A DNA stretch of 64,000 nt from Streptomyces alanosinicus (lineage in GTDB: Bacteria; Actinomycetota; Actinomycetes; Streptomycetales; Streptomycetaceae). Numbering within the stretch: the first letter of the stretch is position 1; each line of letters opens with the position of its first letter. The DNA lies in the NCBI RefSeq assembly GCF_014650595.1, contig NZ_BMVG01000004.1, positions 1 through 64,000 on the forward strand. Direction: 5' to 3'. The notes beneath the pieces were generated by a model. The model made no database searches and was not told where the DNA came from. It saw only the letters and a list, made by a program, of their open reading frames with translations. Of this stretch, positions 20,130 through 28,590 are shown piece after piece. A program made the position numbers and the translations under genes.

Positions 20130-22205
20130 GTGACGGATCAGGTGGTGGACACAGGCGGGGTCTGGCTGCGGGCGCACGAAGGTGCGGACGACCATTTCCT
20201 GGGCCGTACAAGGGAGTTGAAGGAGCTGCGCGCCGACATCGAGCGCGCCGGCCTGGACACCCTCTCCGGCCGCAAGGCACCACGCGCGCGTGTGCTTCTG
20301 ATCGCGGGCCGCCCCGGCTCCGGCCGGACCGCCCTCGCCGAGGAGCTCGTGCGCGAGGTCGCCGGCCGCTACCCCGACGGCGTGCTGCGGGCCCGGCTCA
20401 GCGAGCCCGACGGCACCCCCGTCCCGGTCGGGCGCGCCGCCCGTGAGCTGCTCGCCGCGCTGGAGCTGCCGGCCCCGGCCGGCGCCGCCGAGGACGAGCT
20501 GGCCGAGACGCTGCGCGACGCCCTCACCGAGCGGCGCACCCTGCTGCTGCTGGACGACGCGGCCGGCGCCGAGCAGGTCGACGCGCTGCTCCCGCAGGCT
20601 CCGGACTGTCTGGTGGTGGCCGTCTCCGCCGGCCCGCTCACGGGCATCGCGGACGTCCGCCCCTGCACCCTGGGCGGCCTGGACACCAAGTCCGCGGTGG
20701 AACTGCTCACCCGCTACACCGGCGCGGTCCGCATCACGGTCGACCCGCGTGCCGCCGAGAGCCTGGTCGAGGCCTGCCAGGGCCATCCGGCCGCGCTCGT
20801 CCTGGCCGGCGGCTGGCTCGCCGCCCGCCCCAAGGCCGCCGTCTCCGACCTCGCCAAACGGCTGCGCACGGTCCCCGACGACGGTACGGACGCCACTCCG
20901 CTGGCCCGTGTCTTCCGGCATGTCCACGAGGAGCTGTCCGTCCTGGCCGCCCGGATCCTGCGGCTGCTCCCGCTCGCCCCGGCCGGCCTGGTCGACCCGC
21001 ACACCGCCTCGTCCCTGGCCGGCTGCTCGGTGAGCGCCGCCCGCTCCGTCCTGGACGACTTCGTCGCCCTCGGCCTGCTGCGCCCGGTGGACTCCCCGCT
21101 GCCCCAGTACGACGTCCCCGGCTGTCTGCACGCGCTGATGCGCGCCTGCGCCGACAGCCAGGAGCGGCCGGCGGAGCTCCAGCTGGCGCGGGCCCGGATG
21201 CTGGAGCGGACGGTACGGCTGCTGCAGTCCTGCCGGGCGATCACCGAGACGGACAGCCCGCAGGCCCGGGAGAAGCTGAACACGATGCCCCGCGAGGTGC
21301 GCTTCCCCAGCCCCCGGGCGGCCGCCGACTGGCTGCGCATCCGGCGGCCCGCGCTGCTGGCCTCCGCGCGGCTCGCGGTGGCCGACGGCGAGCTGGACAC
21401 CCTCGCCCGCCGGCTGATGTCCCAGCTGGTCAGGGCCATGGTGGCGCATGAGGGCACCCATGCCGCGGCCCCCGACCTGTACGACGTACACAGCCTCGTC
21501 CTCGATGTGGCGGAGCGTCGCGGTCTGCCCCGGGAGGAGGCCGCGGCCCTGCTGAACCTGGGCGACGTGGACGCGCAGACCGGCCGCACTCGGAGCGCGC
21601 TGGCACGATATCGGTTGGCCATGGCCGCCGGACGCAGAGCAAATGACCCGTACGCGACCGGTCGCGCAATGGAATCCGTAGGTGGCGCCTATCAGGAGCT
21701 GGGGGACTACGACCGGGCCGCCGACTGGTTCGGCCGGGCCCTGGCCGAGCGGCTGGCCCGGGGCGAGCGCGAGCCCGCCGCCCGGCTCTACGGCCGGATC
21801 GCAAGCGTCCACACCTACGCCGGCCGCTACGGCGAGGGGCTGCGCAACTGGCGGGCCGCCGTCGCGGGCTATCGCAAGAGCGGTGATGTCGGCGCCCATG
21901 CGCGGGCGTTGAGCGAGCTGGCCCGGGTGCAGGAGTACGCGGGGCGGCTCACCGAGTCGCTGCGCACCTGCCAGGAAGCGGTGGAGTGGGCGCGGCGCGC
22001 CGAGGACGTGCGGTTGCAGGCCGCGCTGCAGCTCCGGCTGGCCGACACGCTGGAGCGCCTCGGCGACGGCGCCGCCGCCCATCTGCACCGTGGCGCGGCC
22101 GAGCGCATGCTGGACCAGGAGGCCCCGGACGACGACGCAAGCCACAATCAGGACGCTCAGGACATGGATGCCTGCGAAATCCGTAGTACATCAAGTGAAG
22201 ATTGA
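20130..22205 (+). CDS. NB-ARC/AAA-like ATPase with TPR repeats
   Basis: A protein of about 691 residues. The N-terminal nucleotide-binding domain has FLGRTRELKELR, a Walker A-like GRPGSGRT (residues ~59-66) in which the usual Lys is Arg, and a Walker B-like LLLLDD (~137-142). A winged-helix-like middle follows, then TPR repeats (ALARYRLAMAAGRR, YDRAADWFGRALAERLA). This is the layout of STAND-type signalling ATPases such as the C-terminal half of AfsR, but no DNA-binding domain is present. GTG 20130 has GGGA at a suitable distance; GTG 20121 and the ATG at 20079 are alternatives. The role is unknown. Confidence 0.78.
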   Translation: MTDQVVDTGGVWLRAHEGADDHFLGRTRELKELRADIERAGLDTLSGRKAPRARVLLIAGRPGSGRTALAEELVREVAGRYPDGVLRARLSEPDGTPVPVGRAARELLAALELPAPAGAAEDELAETLRDALTERRTLLLLDDAAGAEQVDALLPQAPDCLVVAVSAGPLTGIADVRPCTLGGLDTKSAVELLTRYTGAVRITVDPRAAESLVEACQGHPAALVLAGGWLAARPKAAVSDLAKRLRTVPDDGTDATPLARVFRHVHEELSVLAARILRLLPLAPAGLVDPHTASSLAGCSVSAARSVLDDFVALGLLRPVDSPLPQYDVPGCLHALMRACADSQERPAELQLARARMLERTVRLLQSCRAITETDSPQAREKLNTMPREVRFPSPRAAADWLRIRRPALLASARLAVADGELDTLARRLMSQLVRAMVAHEGTHAAAPDLYDVHSLVLDVAERRGLPREEAAALLNLGDVDAQTGRTRSALARYRLAMAAGRRANDPYATGRAMESVGGAYQELGDYDRAADWFGRALAERLARGEREPAARLYGRIASVHTYAGRYGEGLRNWRAAVAGYRKSGDVGAHARALSELARVQEYAGRLTESLRTCQEAVEWARRAEDVRLQAALQLRLADTLERLGDGAAAHLHRGAAERMLDQEAPDDDASHNQDAQDMDACEIRSTSSED

Positions 22206-22353
22206 TGCAATGAAAGGCTAGACAGCCGGAACGCCTTCATTAAACTGGCTCTGCCGCACGTTCTCCTGCGGTGTCTCCCGGTGTGCTCTGCATGCCTGGG
22301 TATGTCATGTAATGCACCCCCCCATACCCTCTGAGCCAAGGACCGTGATCGAC

Positions 22354-23469
22354 GTGAAGGTCGGCATCCCCCGCGAGGTCAAGAACAACGAGTTCCGGGT
22401 GGCCATCACCCCCGCCGGTGTGCACGAGCTGGTGCGCAACGGCCACCAGGTCGTCATCGAGCGGGCGGCCGGCGTCGGCTCCTCGATCACGGACGACGAG
22501 TTCGTGGCCGCCGGTGCCCAGATCCTGGACACCGCGGACGAGGTCTGGGCCGCCGCCGACCTGCTGCTGAAGGTCAAGGAGCCCATCGCGGAGGAGTACC
22601 ACCGCCTCCGCAAGGACCAGATCCTCTTCACCTACCTGCACCTGGCCGCCTCCAAGGAGTGCACGGACGCGCTCGTCGAGTCCGGCACCACGGCCATCGC
22701 CTACGAGACCGTCGAGCTGCCCAGCCGCGCGCTGCCGCTGCTCGCCCCGATGTCCGAGGTCGCGGGCCGGCTGGCCCCGCAGGTCGGCGCCTACCACCTG
22801 ATGCGCGCGGCCGGCGGCCGTGGTGTGCTGCCGGGCGGCGTCCCGGGTGTGACCCCGGCCAAGTGCGTGGTCATCGGCGGCGGTGTCTCCGGCTGGAACG
22901 CCACCCAGGTCGCCGTCGGCATGGGCTTCGAGGTGACCCTGCTCGACCGCGACATCAACAAGCTGCGCGAGGCCGACAAGATCTTCGGTACGAAGGTCAA
23001 GGCGATCATGTCCAACTCCTTCGAGCTGGAGAAGGCCGTCCTCGACGCCGACCTCGTCATCGGCGCGGTCCTCATCCCCGGCGCCAAGGCCCCGAAGCTC
23101 GTCACCAACGAGCTGGTGGCCCGGATGAAGCCCGGCAGTGTCCTTGTCGACATCGCGATCGACCAGGGCGGCTGCTTCGAGGACTCCCACCCCACGACGC
23201 ACGCCGAGCCGACCTTCCAGGTCCACAACTCGGTCTTCTACTGCGTCGCCAACATGCCCGGAGCGGTGCCCAACACCTCCACCAACGCCCTCACCAACGC
23301 GACGCTGCCCTACATCGTCTCCCTCGCCAACAACGGCTGGGTCGAGGCGCTGCGCCGCGACGCCTCGCTCGCCAAGGGCCTCAACACCCATGACGGCAAG
23401 GTCGTCTACAAGGAGGTCGCCGAGGCCCACGGCCTGGAGCACGTCGAGCTGGCGACCCTGCTCGGCTGA
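22354..23469 (+). CDS. ald: Alanine dehydrogenase
   Basis: A 371-residue NAD-dependent L-alanine dehydrogenase (alanine to pyruvate and ammonium). Visible are KVGIPREVKNNEFRVAITP, the active-site Lys in LLLKVKEP, the active-site His in YLHLAA, the NAD-binding VIGGGVSGWNA (~170-180) and the end of the barrel PGAVPNTSTNALTNATLPY. GTG 22354 matches the usual Streptomyces N-terminus; GTG 22345 would add three residues. A perfect terminator hairpin lies about 90 bp after the stop. Confidence 0.95.
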   Translation: MKVGIPREVKNNEFRVAITPAGVHELVRNGHQVVIERAAGVGSSITDDEFVAAGAQILDTADEVWAAADLLLKVKEPIAEEYHRLRKDQILFTYLHLAASKECTDALVESGTTAIAYETVELPSRALPLLAPMSEVAGRLAPQVGAYHLMRAAGGRGVLPGGVPGVTPAKCVVIGGGVSGWNATQVAVGMGFEVTLLDRDINKLREADKIFGTKVKAIMSNSFELEKAVLDADLVIGAVLIPGAKAPKLVTNELVARMKPGSVLVDIAIDQGGCFEDSHPTTHAEPTFQVHNSVFYCVANMPGAVPNTSTNALTNATLPYIVSLANNGWVEALRRDASLAKGLNTHDGKVVYKEVAEAHGLEHVELATLLG

Positions 23470-23526
23470 CCCCGCCCGACGCCGGTGACCAGGTGAGTCA
23501 CTAAGTCACCATCAGGTAAAAGGCGA

Positions 23527-23550
23527 TTCGTCAACACGGTTCGTCAACAC
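23527..23550 (+). repeat. 11-bp direct repeat pair
   Basis: TTCGTCAACAC occurs at 23527-23537 and again at 23540-23550, 13 bp apart, just before the ald terminator and in the region leading to parA. It could be a regulator site or chance. Confidence 0.5.
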
Positions 23551-23557
23551 CGCGCAC

Positions 23558-23590
23558 CCGGCCGGACCTTGCCCGACAAGGTCCGGCCGG
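23558..23590. terminator. Terminator hairpin after ald
   Basis: CCGGCCGGACCTTG (23558-23571) and CAAGGTCCGGCCGG (23577-23590) form a perfect 14-bp stem with a 5-base loop. Confidence 0.85.
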
Positions 23591-23851
23591 ATGTGTGTAT
23601 GGTCACTTTGCGGCTCTCGCTCAACTCGCCTCGAACGTAACCCTTCGACCGATTCGCACACCGGTGAAACCTACTGTGCGACGGCCGTACGCCCTTGACA
23701 GCGAGATGTTTCATTGCCGACACATCGTGCCGGGTCCGGCGGATTGTGTTGCTGCGAACCGCCGACACGCCATAGAGTCGCCAACCGTCGGCATGGTGCC
23801 ACGCTGACCTTGTCTAGAAGTTTCCTGGTCACCAAGGAGGTAAGACGACTT
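23591..23851 (+). promoter_or_regulatory. Leader and promoter region of the parA operon
   Basis: Together with the ald terminator and direct repeats this completes a 382-bp gap without a gene. A TTGACA hexamer lies at 23695-23700 but has no good -10 at 17 bp. The parA ribosome binding site AAGGAGGT (23834-23841) is unusually strong for this genome and fixes the GTG start at 23852. Confidence 0.5.
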
Positions 23852-25027
23852 GTGAATGAGTCGACATTTTCTCCCGGGGGTGGTCAACCAGGAATGCCGG
23901 TACGGGGCCAGGGCTCCGCGGGATTCGAGGCTGTCGGCTCCGTAGCTGTGCGCACCTTCGCAGCCCACCAGAGTCCGGGTCCGCAGACCGCCCGGACAGC
24001 ACACCAGAGCATGGATGGCCATCACGTGAACGCCATGGCCGGCGACGGAAGTGGCGCGCCCCACAACCAATTCGCCGACTACGACGAACTGCCCGAGGGG
24101 CACTTCTACGACCCCGACGCCGAGTACGAGCCCGATCCGGAGTACGCGGCCACGCTGGCGCCCGACGCGGCCCGCCAGCGCCGCGAGCGCATCGGTCCGA
24201 CCGGACGCCCGCTGCCGTACTTCCCGATCCCGGGCCCGCTGACCGACCACGGCCCCGCGAAGATCATCGCGATGTGCAACCAGAAGGGCGGCGTCGGCAA
24301 GACGACGTCGACCATCAACCTGGGTGCCGCGCTAGCGGAGTACGGACGGCGCGTGCTGCTCGTGGACTTCGACCCGCAGGGCGCGCTGTCGGTGGGTCTC
24401 GGCGTCAATCCGATGGAACTCGATCTGACGGTTTACAACCTGCTCATGGAGCGGGGCATGTCCGCGGACGAGGTCCTGCTGAAGACGGCGGTCCCCAACA
24501 TGGACCTGCTGCCCTCCAACATCGACCTGTCGGCCGCCGAGGTCCAGCTGGTCTCCGAGGTCGCCCGCGAGTCGACGCTGCAGCGCGCCCTGAAGCCGCT
24601 GATGTCCGACTACGACTACATCGTGATCGACTGTCAGCCCTCGCTCGGCCTGCTCACCGTGAACGCCCTGACGGCCGCTCACAAGGTGATCGTGCCGCTG
24701 GAGTGCGAGTTCTTCGCCCTGCGCGGTGTGGCCCTGCTGACCGAGACCATCGAGAAGGTCCAGGAGCGGCTCAACCCCGAGCTGGAACTGGACGGCATCC
24801 TCGCCACGATGTACGACTCGCGCACGGTCCACAGCCGTGAGGTCCTGGCCCGTGTGGTCGAGGCGTTCGACGACCACGTCTACCACACGGTCATCGGCCG
24901 TACGGTGCGCTTCCCGGAGACCACGGTCGCCGGTGAGCCGATCACCACGTACGCCTCCAACTCCGTCGGTGCCGCCGCCTATCGCCAGCTCGCCAGGGAG
25001 GTGCTCGCCCGGTGTCACGCCGAGTGA
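23852..25027 (+). CDS. ParA family ATPase with long N-terminal extension
   Basis: A 391-residue P-loop partition-type ATPase. Residues 1 to ~135 are a low-complexity, acidic extension. The deviant Walker A CNQKGGVGKTT follows (~140-150), then DFDPQG, VIDCQPSLG and the SPO0J/Soj-like C-terminus (GRTVRFPETTVAGEPITTYASNS). No parB follows. The gene instead leads into a ribbon-helix-helix-like gene and scpA-scpB, so it is an orphan ParA distinct from the origin-proximal parAB pair of Streptomyces. GTG 23852 has AAGGAGGT 10 bases upstream. It overlaps the next gene by 16 bp. Confidence 0.9.
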   Translation: MNESTFSPGGGQPGMPVRGQGSAGFEAVGSVAVRTFAAHQSPGPQTARTAHQSMDGHHVNAMAGDGSGAPHNQFADYDELPEGHFYDPDAEYEPDPEYAATLAPDAARQRRERIGPTGRPLPYFPIPGPLTDHGPAKIIAMCNQKGGVGKTTSTINLGAALAEYGRRVLLVDFDPQGALSVGLGVNPMELDLTVYNLLMERGMSADEVLLKTAVPNMDLLPSNIDLSAAEVQLVSEVARESTLQRALKPLMSDYDYIVIDCQPSLGLLTVNALTAAHKVIVPLECEFFALRGVALLTETIEKVQERLNPELELDGILATMYDSRTVHSREVLARVVEAFDDHVYHTVIGRTVRFPETTVAGEPITTYASNSVGAAAYRQLAREVLARCHAE

Positions 25028-25557
25028 GTCTGCCGGGGGCCGACGAACTCTTCCGTACGACAGGGGGGACGGCGCTTCAGCCGTCGAGTCCCCGGCGCTC
25101 GGCCAACGGTGAGGCCCGGGTGCCGGCCCCCGCGGGGGAGAGCGACGATGTGGCGGCCGCCGAGGACGCACCGCAGTCGGTGCCGGTCCAGGGCGGTGAC
25201 GGCGAGGGCGCCGAGCATGTCGCGGCGGAGGCCGAGTCCGAGGCCGGCGAGTCCCGCGCCCGCTCCACGCGCCGCCAGGCGCCGCAGGAAGGTTCTGGCG
25301 CCGCCCAGCAGCGCAAGAAGGGGCGGGCGGCGAACCGCCGGCCCAGCGGGCGGGAGCGGCACGACGAGAAGATCACGGTGTATGTGTCGGCCGAGGAGCT
25401 GATGGACCTCGAACACGCCCGTCTGGTGCTCCGCGGTGAGCACGGGCTGGCGGTGGACCGCGGGCGGATCGTCCGTGAGGCGGTCGCCGTGGTCCTGGCC
25501 GACCTGGAGTCACGCGGGGACGCGAGCATCCTCGTACGACGGCTACGGGGGCGGTAG
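25012..25557 (+). CDS. Hypothetical protein, possible ribbon-helix-helix C-terminus
   Basis: A 181-residue protein. The first ~115 residues are disordered and charged (Ala/Glu/Ser, then Arg/Lys-rich). The folded end reads HDEKITVYVSAEELMDLEHARLVLRGEHGLAVDRGRIVREAVAVVLADLE, a strand followed by two helices as in ribbon-helix-helix or ParG-like DNA-binding modules. GTG 25012 has AGGGAGGT at 24994-25001 and overlaps the end of parA, so it is translationally coupled. A partner role for the orphan ParA, replacing ParB, is my inference. Confidence 0.75.
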   Translation: MSRRVSLPGADELFRTTGGTALQPSSPRRSANGEARVPAPAGESDDVAAAEDAPQSVPVQGGDGEGAEHVAAEAESEAGESRARSTRRQAPQEGSGAAQQRKKGRAANRRPSGRERHDEKITVYVSAEELMDLEHARLVLRGEHGLAVDRGRIVREAVAVVLADLESRGDASILVRRLRGR

Positions 25558-25575
25558 GGGTAGCCTGCGGAGGCT

Positions 25576-26685
25576 ATGACCTCGAACGACCTTCCCCTCC
25601 CTGGCGCCGGAGCCGGACGCCGGCGTGCCCTGGGCCGGGGACCGGGTGCGTCTGCGCCCGAGGTCGCCGGCCTGCCCGAGGCCGCCGGTCCGTCCGAGGC
25701 CGCCGGTCCGTCCGAGGTCGTGGGTCCTGCCGAGGTCGGTGGGTACGACGGCGCGGAACCGCGAGTGGCGCCCGAAGCCGCCCTGCCGGACGTGGCGCCC
25801 GAAGCAGCCTTGCCGGACCCGGCGCCCGAAGCCACCCCGCCAAAGGCCCCCCGACCCGCCGCCGAAGAAGTCCGTGACGGCGTCTTCAAGGTCCGTCTCG
25901 CGAACTTCGAGGGCCCCTTCGACCTGCTCCTCCAGCTCATCTCCAAGCACAAGCTGGACGTGACCGAGGTCGCGCTGTCCAAGGTCACCGACGAGTTCAT
26001 GGCGCACATCCGGGCCATGGGACCCGACTGGGACCTGGACCAGACCACCGAGTTCCTCGTCGTCGCCGCCACCCTCCTCGACCTCAAGGCCGCCCGGCTG
26101 CTGCCCGCCGCCGAGGTCGAGGACGAGGCCGATCTGGCGCTGCTGGAGGCCAGGGACCTGCTGTTCGCGCGGCTGCTGCAGTACCGCGCGTACAAACAGA
26201 TCGCCGACATCTTCAACCGGCGCCTGGACGACGAGGCCCGCCGCTGGCCCCGTACCGTCGGCCTGGAACCGCACCACGCCGAGCTGCTGCCCGAGGTCGT
26301 CATCAGCATCGGCCCCGAGGGGTTCGCCAAGCTCGCGGTCAAGGCCATGCAGCCGAGACCCAAGCCGCAGGTCTACGTCGACCACATCCACGCCCCGCTG
26401 GTCAGCGTGCAGGAACAGGCCCGGATCGTGGTCGGCCGGCTGAAGGAGCTGGGCGAGGTCAGCTTCCGCGCCCTCATCGAGGACACCGACGACACGCTCA
26501 CCGTCGTCGCCCGGTTCCTCGCCCTGCTGGAGCTGTACCGCGAGAAGGCCGTCGCCCTGGAGCAGGAGGACGCGCTCGGGGAGCTGCTGGTGCGCTGGAC
26601 CGGCGGGGACACCGACACGGCACCGATGGTCACCGACGAGTTCGACCGGCCGCCCGAGCAGCCCAAGGAGGAGCAGAAGACATGA
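25576..26685 (+). CDS. scpA: Segregation and condensation protein A
   Basis: A 369-residue kleisin subunit of the SMC-ScpAB condensin. The first ~95 residues are a Pro/Ala/Glu repeat extension absent from short ScpA proteins. The kleisin core follows: VRLANFEGPFDLLLQLISKHKLDVTEVALSKVTDEF, then EFLVVAATLLDLKAARLLP, and a C-terminal winged helix (VARFLALLELYREKAVALEQ). ATG 25576 has GGAGG at 25566-25570. It ends in an ATGA overlap with scpB. smc itself is elsewhere. Confidence 0.94.
   Translation: MTSNDLPLPGAGAGRRRALGRGPGASAPEVAGLPEAAGPSEAAGPSEVVGPAEVGGYDGAEPRVAPEAALPDVAPEAALPDPAPEATPPKAPRPAAEEVRDGVFKVRLANFEGPFDLLLQLISKHKLDVTEVALSKVTDEFMAHIRAMGPDWDLDQTTEFLVVAATLLDLKAARLLPAAEVEDEADLALLEARDLLFARLLQYRAYKQIADIFNRRLDDEARRWPRTVGLEPHHAELLPEVVISIGPEGFAKLAVKAMQPRPKPQVYVDHIHAPLVSVQEQARIVVGRLKELGEVSFRALIEDTDDTLTVVARFLALLELYREKAVALEQEDALGELLVRWTGGDTDTAPMVTDEFDRPPEQPKEEQKT
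25657..25740 (+). repeat. 18-bp in-frame tandem repeats within scpA
   Basis: Four near-identical 18-bp units plus a partial fifth (25657-25674, 25675-25692, 25693-25710, 25711-25728, 25729-25740) encode PEVAGL/PEAAGP/SEAAGP/SEVVGP. A second set of 27-bp units just downstream encodes VAPEAALPD repeats. Both lie in the disordered N-terminal extension. Confidence 0.8.
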
Positions 26686-27332
26686 GCGAGAGGACCGCCG
26701 GGATCCCGGCCGGGCTGCGCACCGTCGCCGACCTCGACCTCAGGCCCGCCCTGGAGGCGATGCTCATGGTCGTGGACGAGCCCGCGACCGAGGAGCATCT
26801 CGCGAAGCTGCTGGAGCGGCCGAAGCGGCAGATCGCGGACGCGCTGCGGGAGCTGGCCGACGAGTACACCGTGCAGGGCCGCGGCTTCGAGCTGCGGTTC
26901 GTCGCGGGCGGCTGGCGCTTCTACACCCGAGCCGAGTACGCCCCCGCCGTCGAGCGGCTCGTCCTGGACGGCCAGACCGCCCGGCTCACCCAGGCGGCGC
27001 TGGAGACCCTCGCGGTGGTCGCCTACCGTCAGCCGGTCAGCCGCAGCCGCGTCTCCGCCGTACGCGGAGTCAACTGCGACGGTGTGATGCGCACCCTGTT
27101 GCAGCGCGGTCTGGTCGAGGAGGCGGGCGCGGAACCCGAAACAGGTGCGATCCTGTACAGGACGACGAACTACTTCCTGGAGCGGATGGGCCTGCGCGGC
27201 CTGGACGAACTTCCGGAGCTCGCGCCCTTCCTCCCGGAGGCGGAGGCGATCGAGGCCGAGACCCAGGAGGGGGTCCCGTCGTTCGACCCGGACGCGCCCG
27301 ACGCGCCCGGCGTAGAGGACGCAGACGACTAA
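26682..27332 (+). CDS. scpB: Segregation and condensation protein B
   Basis: A 216-residue winged-helix dimer that binds ScpA in the condensin complex. Motifs are LRPALEAMLMVVDEPATEEHLAKLL in the N-terminal winged helix and LETLAVVAYRQPVSRSRVSAVRGVNCDGVMRTLLQRGLVEE in the C-terminal one. The tail is acidic. ATG 26682 overlaps the scpA stop. The pseudouridine synthase gene follows after 12 bp, the usual scpA-scpB-rluB order of Gram-positive bacteria. Confidence 0.95.
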   Translation: MSERTAGIPAGLRTVADLDLRPALEAMLMVVDEPATEEHLAKLLERPKRQIADALRELADEYTVQGRGFELRFVAGGWRFYTRAEYAPAVERLVLDGQTARLTQAALETLAVVAYRQPVSRSRVSAVRGVNCDGVMRTLLQRGLVEEAGAEPETGAILYRTTNYFLERMGLRGLDELPELAPFLPEAEAIEAETQEGVPSFDPDAPDAPGVEDADD

Positions 27333-27344
27333 GACGGAACTTTG

Positions 27345-28409
27345 ATGCGAAGCAGCGGCAGCGGCAAGAGTGGCGGACGCGGTAACCACCGCGGCGCCGG
27401 CAACAACCGGGACGAGCGGCAGGGGCAGGGCCGGCCCCGCAAGCCCCGCCCTGAGGAGCGCCGCTACGACGTGGGTCCCGGCGCCTCCCCGGAGGGCCCG
27501 AAGTCCGGCCGCGGCGGTGCGGCCCGCGGCGGCGCCAAGGGCGGCCCGAAGCAGTCCCAGCAGCGCGGCGGCCGTTCGGCCCCGGCGCGGTCGCGTGAGT
27601 ACGAGACGCGCGCCGAGGAGCGCAACCGGGACCGCTACGCCGACAAGAAGGACATCAAGCTGCCCAAGACCTTCCCGGGCGCCGAGCAGGAGGGCGAGCG
27701 GCTGCAGAAGATCCTCGCGCGCGCCGGCTACGGCTCGCGGCGGGCCTGCGAGGAGTTGATCGAGCAGGCGCGCGTCGAGATCAACGGCGAGATCGTGCTG
27801 GAGCAGGGCCGCCGGGTCGACCCGGACAAGGACGAGGTCAAGGTCGACGGCCTGACGGTCGCGACGCAGTCGTACCAGTTCTTCTCGCTGAACAAGCCGG
27901 CGGGTGTCGTCTCCACGATGGAGGACCCGGAGGGGCGGCAGTGCCTCGGTGACTACGTCACCAACCGCGAGACGCGGCTCTTCCACGTCGGCCGGCTGGA
28001 CACCGAGACCGAGGGTGTCATCCTGCTCACCAACCACGGAGAGCTGGCGCACCGCCTCACCCACCCCAAGTACGGCGTGCGCAAGACCTACCTCGCGCAC
28101 ATCGTCGGTCCCATCCCGCGCGACCTGGGCAAGCGCCTGAAGGACGGCATCCGGCTGGAGGACGGCTACGCGCGCGCGGACCACTTCCGGGTGGTCGAGC
28201 AGACCGGCAAGAACTACCTGGTCGAGGTGACCCTGCACGAGGGCCGCAAGCACATCGTGCGGCGCATGCTGGCGGAGGCCGGCTTCCCGGTCGACAAGCT
28301 GGTGCGCACCGCCTTCGGCCCGATCACGCTCGGCGACCAGAAGTCGGGCTGGCTGCGCCGGCTGTCCAACACCGAGGTCGGCATGCTGATGAAGGAAGTC
28401 GATCTCTGA
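27345..28409 (+). CDS. RsuA/RluB family rRNA pseudouridine synthase
   Basis: A 354-residue enzyme. The first ~105 residues form a Gly/Arg/Lys-rich basic extension likely to bind RNA. An S4 domain follows (EGERLQKILARAGYGSRRACEELI), then the catalytic domain with VGRLDTETEGVILLTNHGELAHRLTHP, where the Asp of GRLD is catalytic. Position after scpB suggests RluB (23S rRNA) rather than RsuA. ATG 27345 directly follows an in-frame TTG; the ribosome binding site is weak. Confidence 0.92.
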   Translation: MRSSGSGKSGGRGNHRGAGNNRDERQGQGRPRKPRPEERRYDVGPGASPEGPKSGRGGAARGGAKGGPKQSQQRGGRSAPARSREYETRAEERNRDRYADKKDIKLPKTFPGAEQEGERLQKILARAGYGSRRACEELIEQARVEINGEIVLEQGRRVDPDKDEVKVDGLTVATQSYQFFSLNKPAGVVSTMEDPEGRQCLGDYVTNRETRLFHVGRLDTETEGVILLTNHGELAHRLTHPKYGVRKTYLAHIVGPIPRDLGKRLKDGIRLEDGYARADHFRVVEQTGKNYLVEVTLHEGRKHIVRRMLAEAGFPVDKLVRTAFGPITLGDQKSGWLRRLSNTEVGMLMKEVDL

Positions 28410-28428
28410 TCGGCGCTCGCGTCTGAAC

Positions 28429-28455
28429 CACCTGAGTCACCTGAGTCACCTGAAT
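28429..28455 (+). repeat. 9-bp tandem repeat, three units
   Basis: CACCTGAGT, CACCTGAGT and CACCTGAAT follow one another just after the pseudouridine synthase gene and immediately before a hairpin. Confidence 0.85.
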
Positions 28456-28459
28456 CACC

Positions 28460-28495
28460 ACCCCCCTTTATGGTCTCTGTGACGATAAGGGGGGT
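28460..28495 (+). terminator. Terminator hairpin after the scpAB-rluB operon
   Basis: ACCCCCCTTTAT (28460-28471) pairs, with one bulged T, with ATAAGGGGGGT (28485-28495). Confidence 0.7.
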
Positions 28496-28590
28496 GTGGT
28501 CTACGCGACTCGGCGACCTTTGGATCCACTCCCGGATCGAGTACCGAGGCGGCCTTTTGGCCCCGGGGGCGCTCTGGGACGCTTAGGTCC

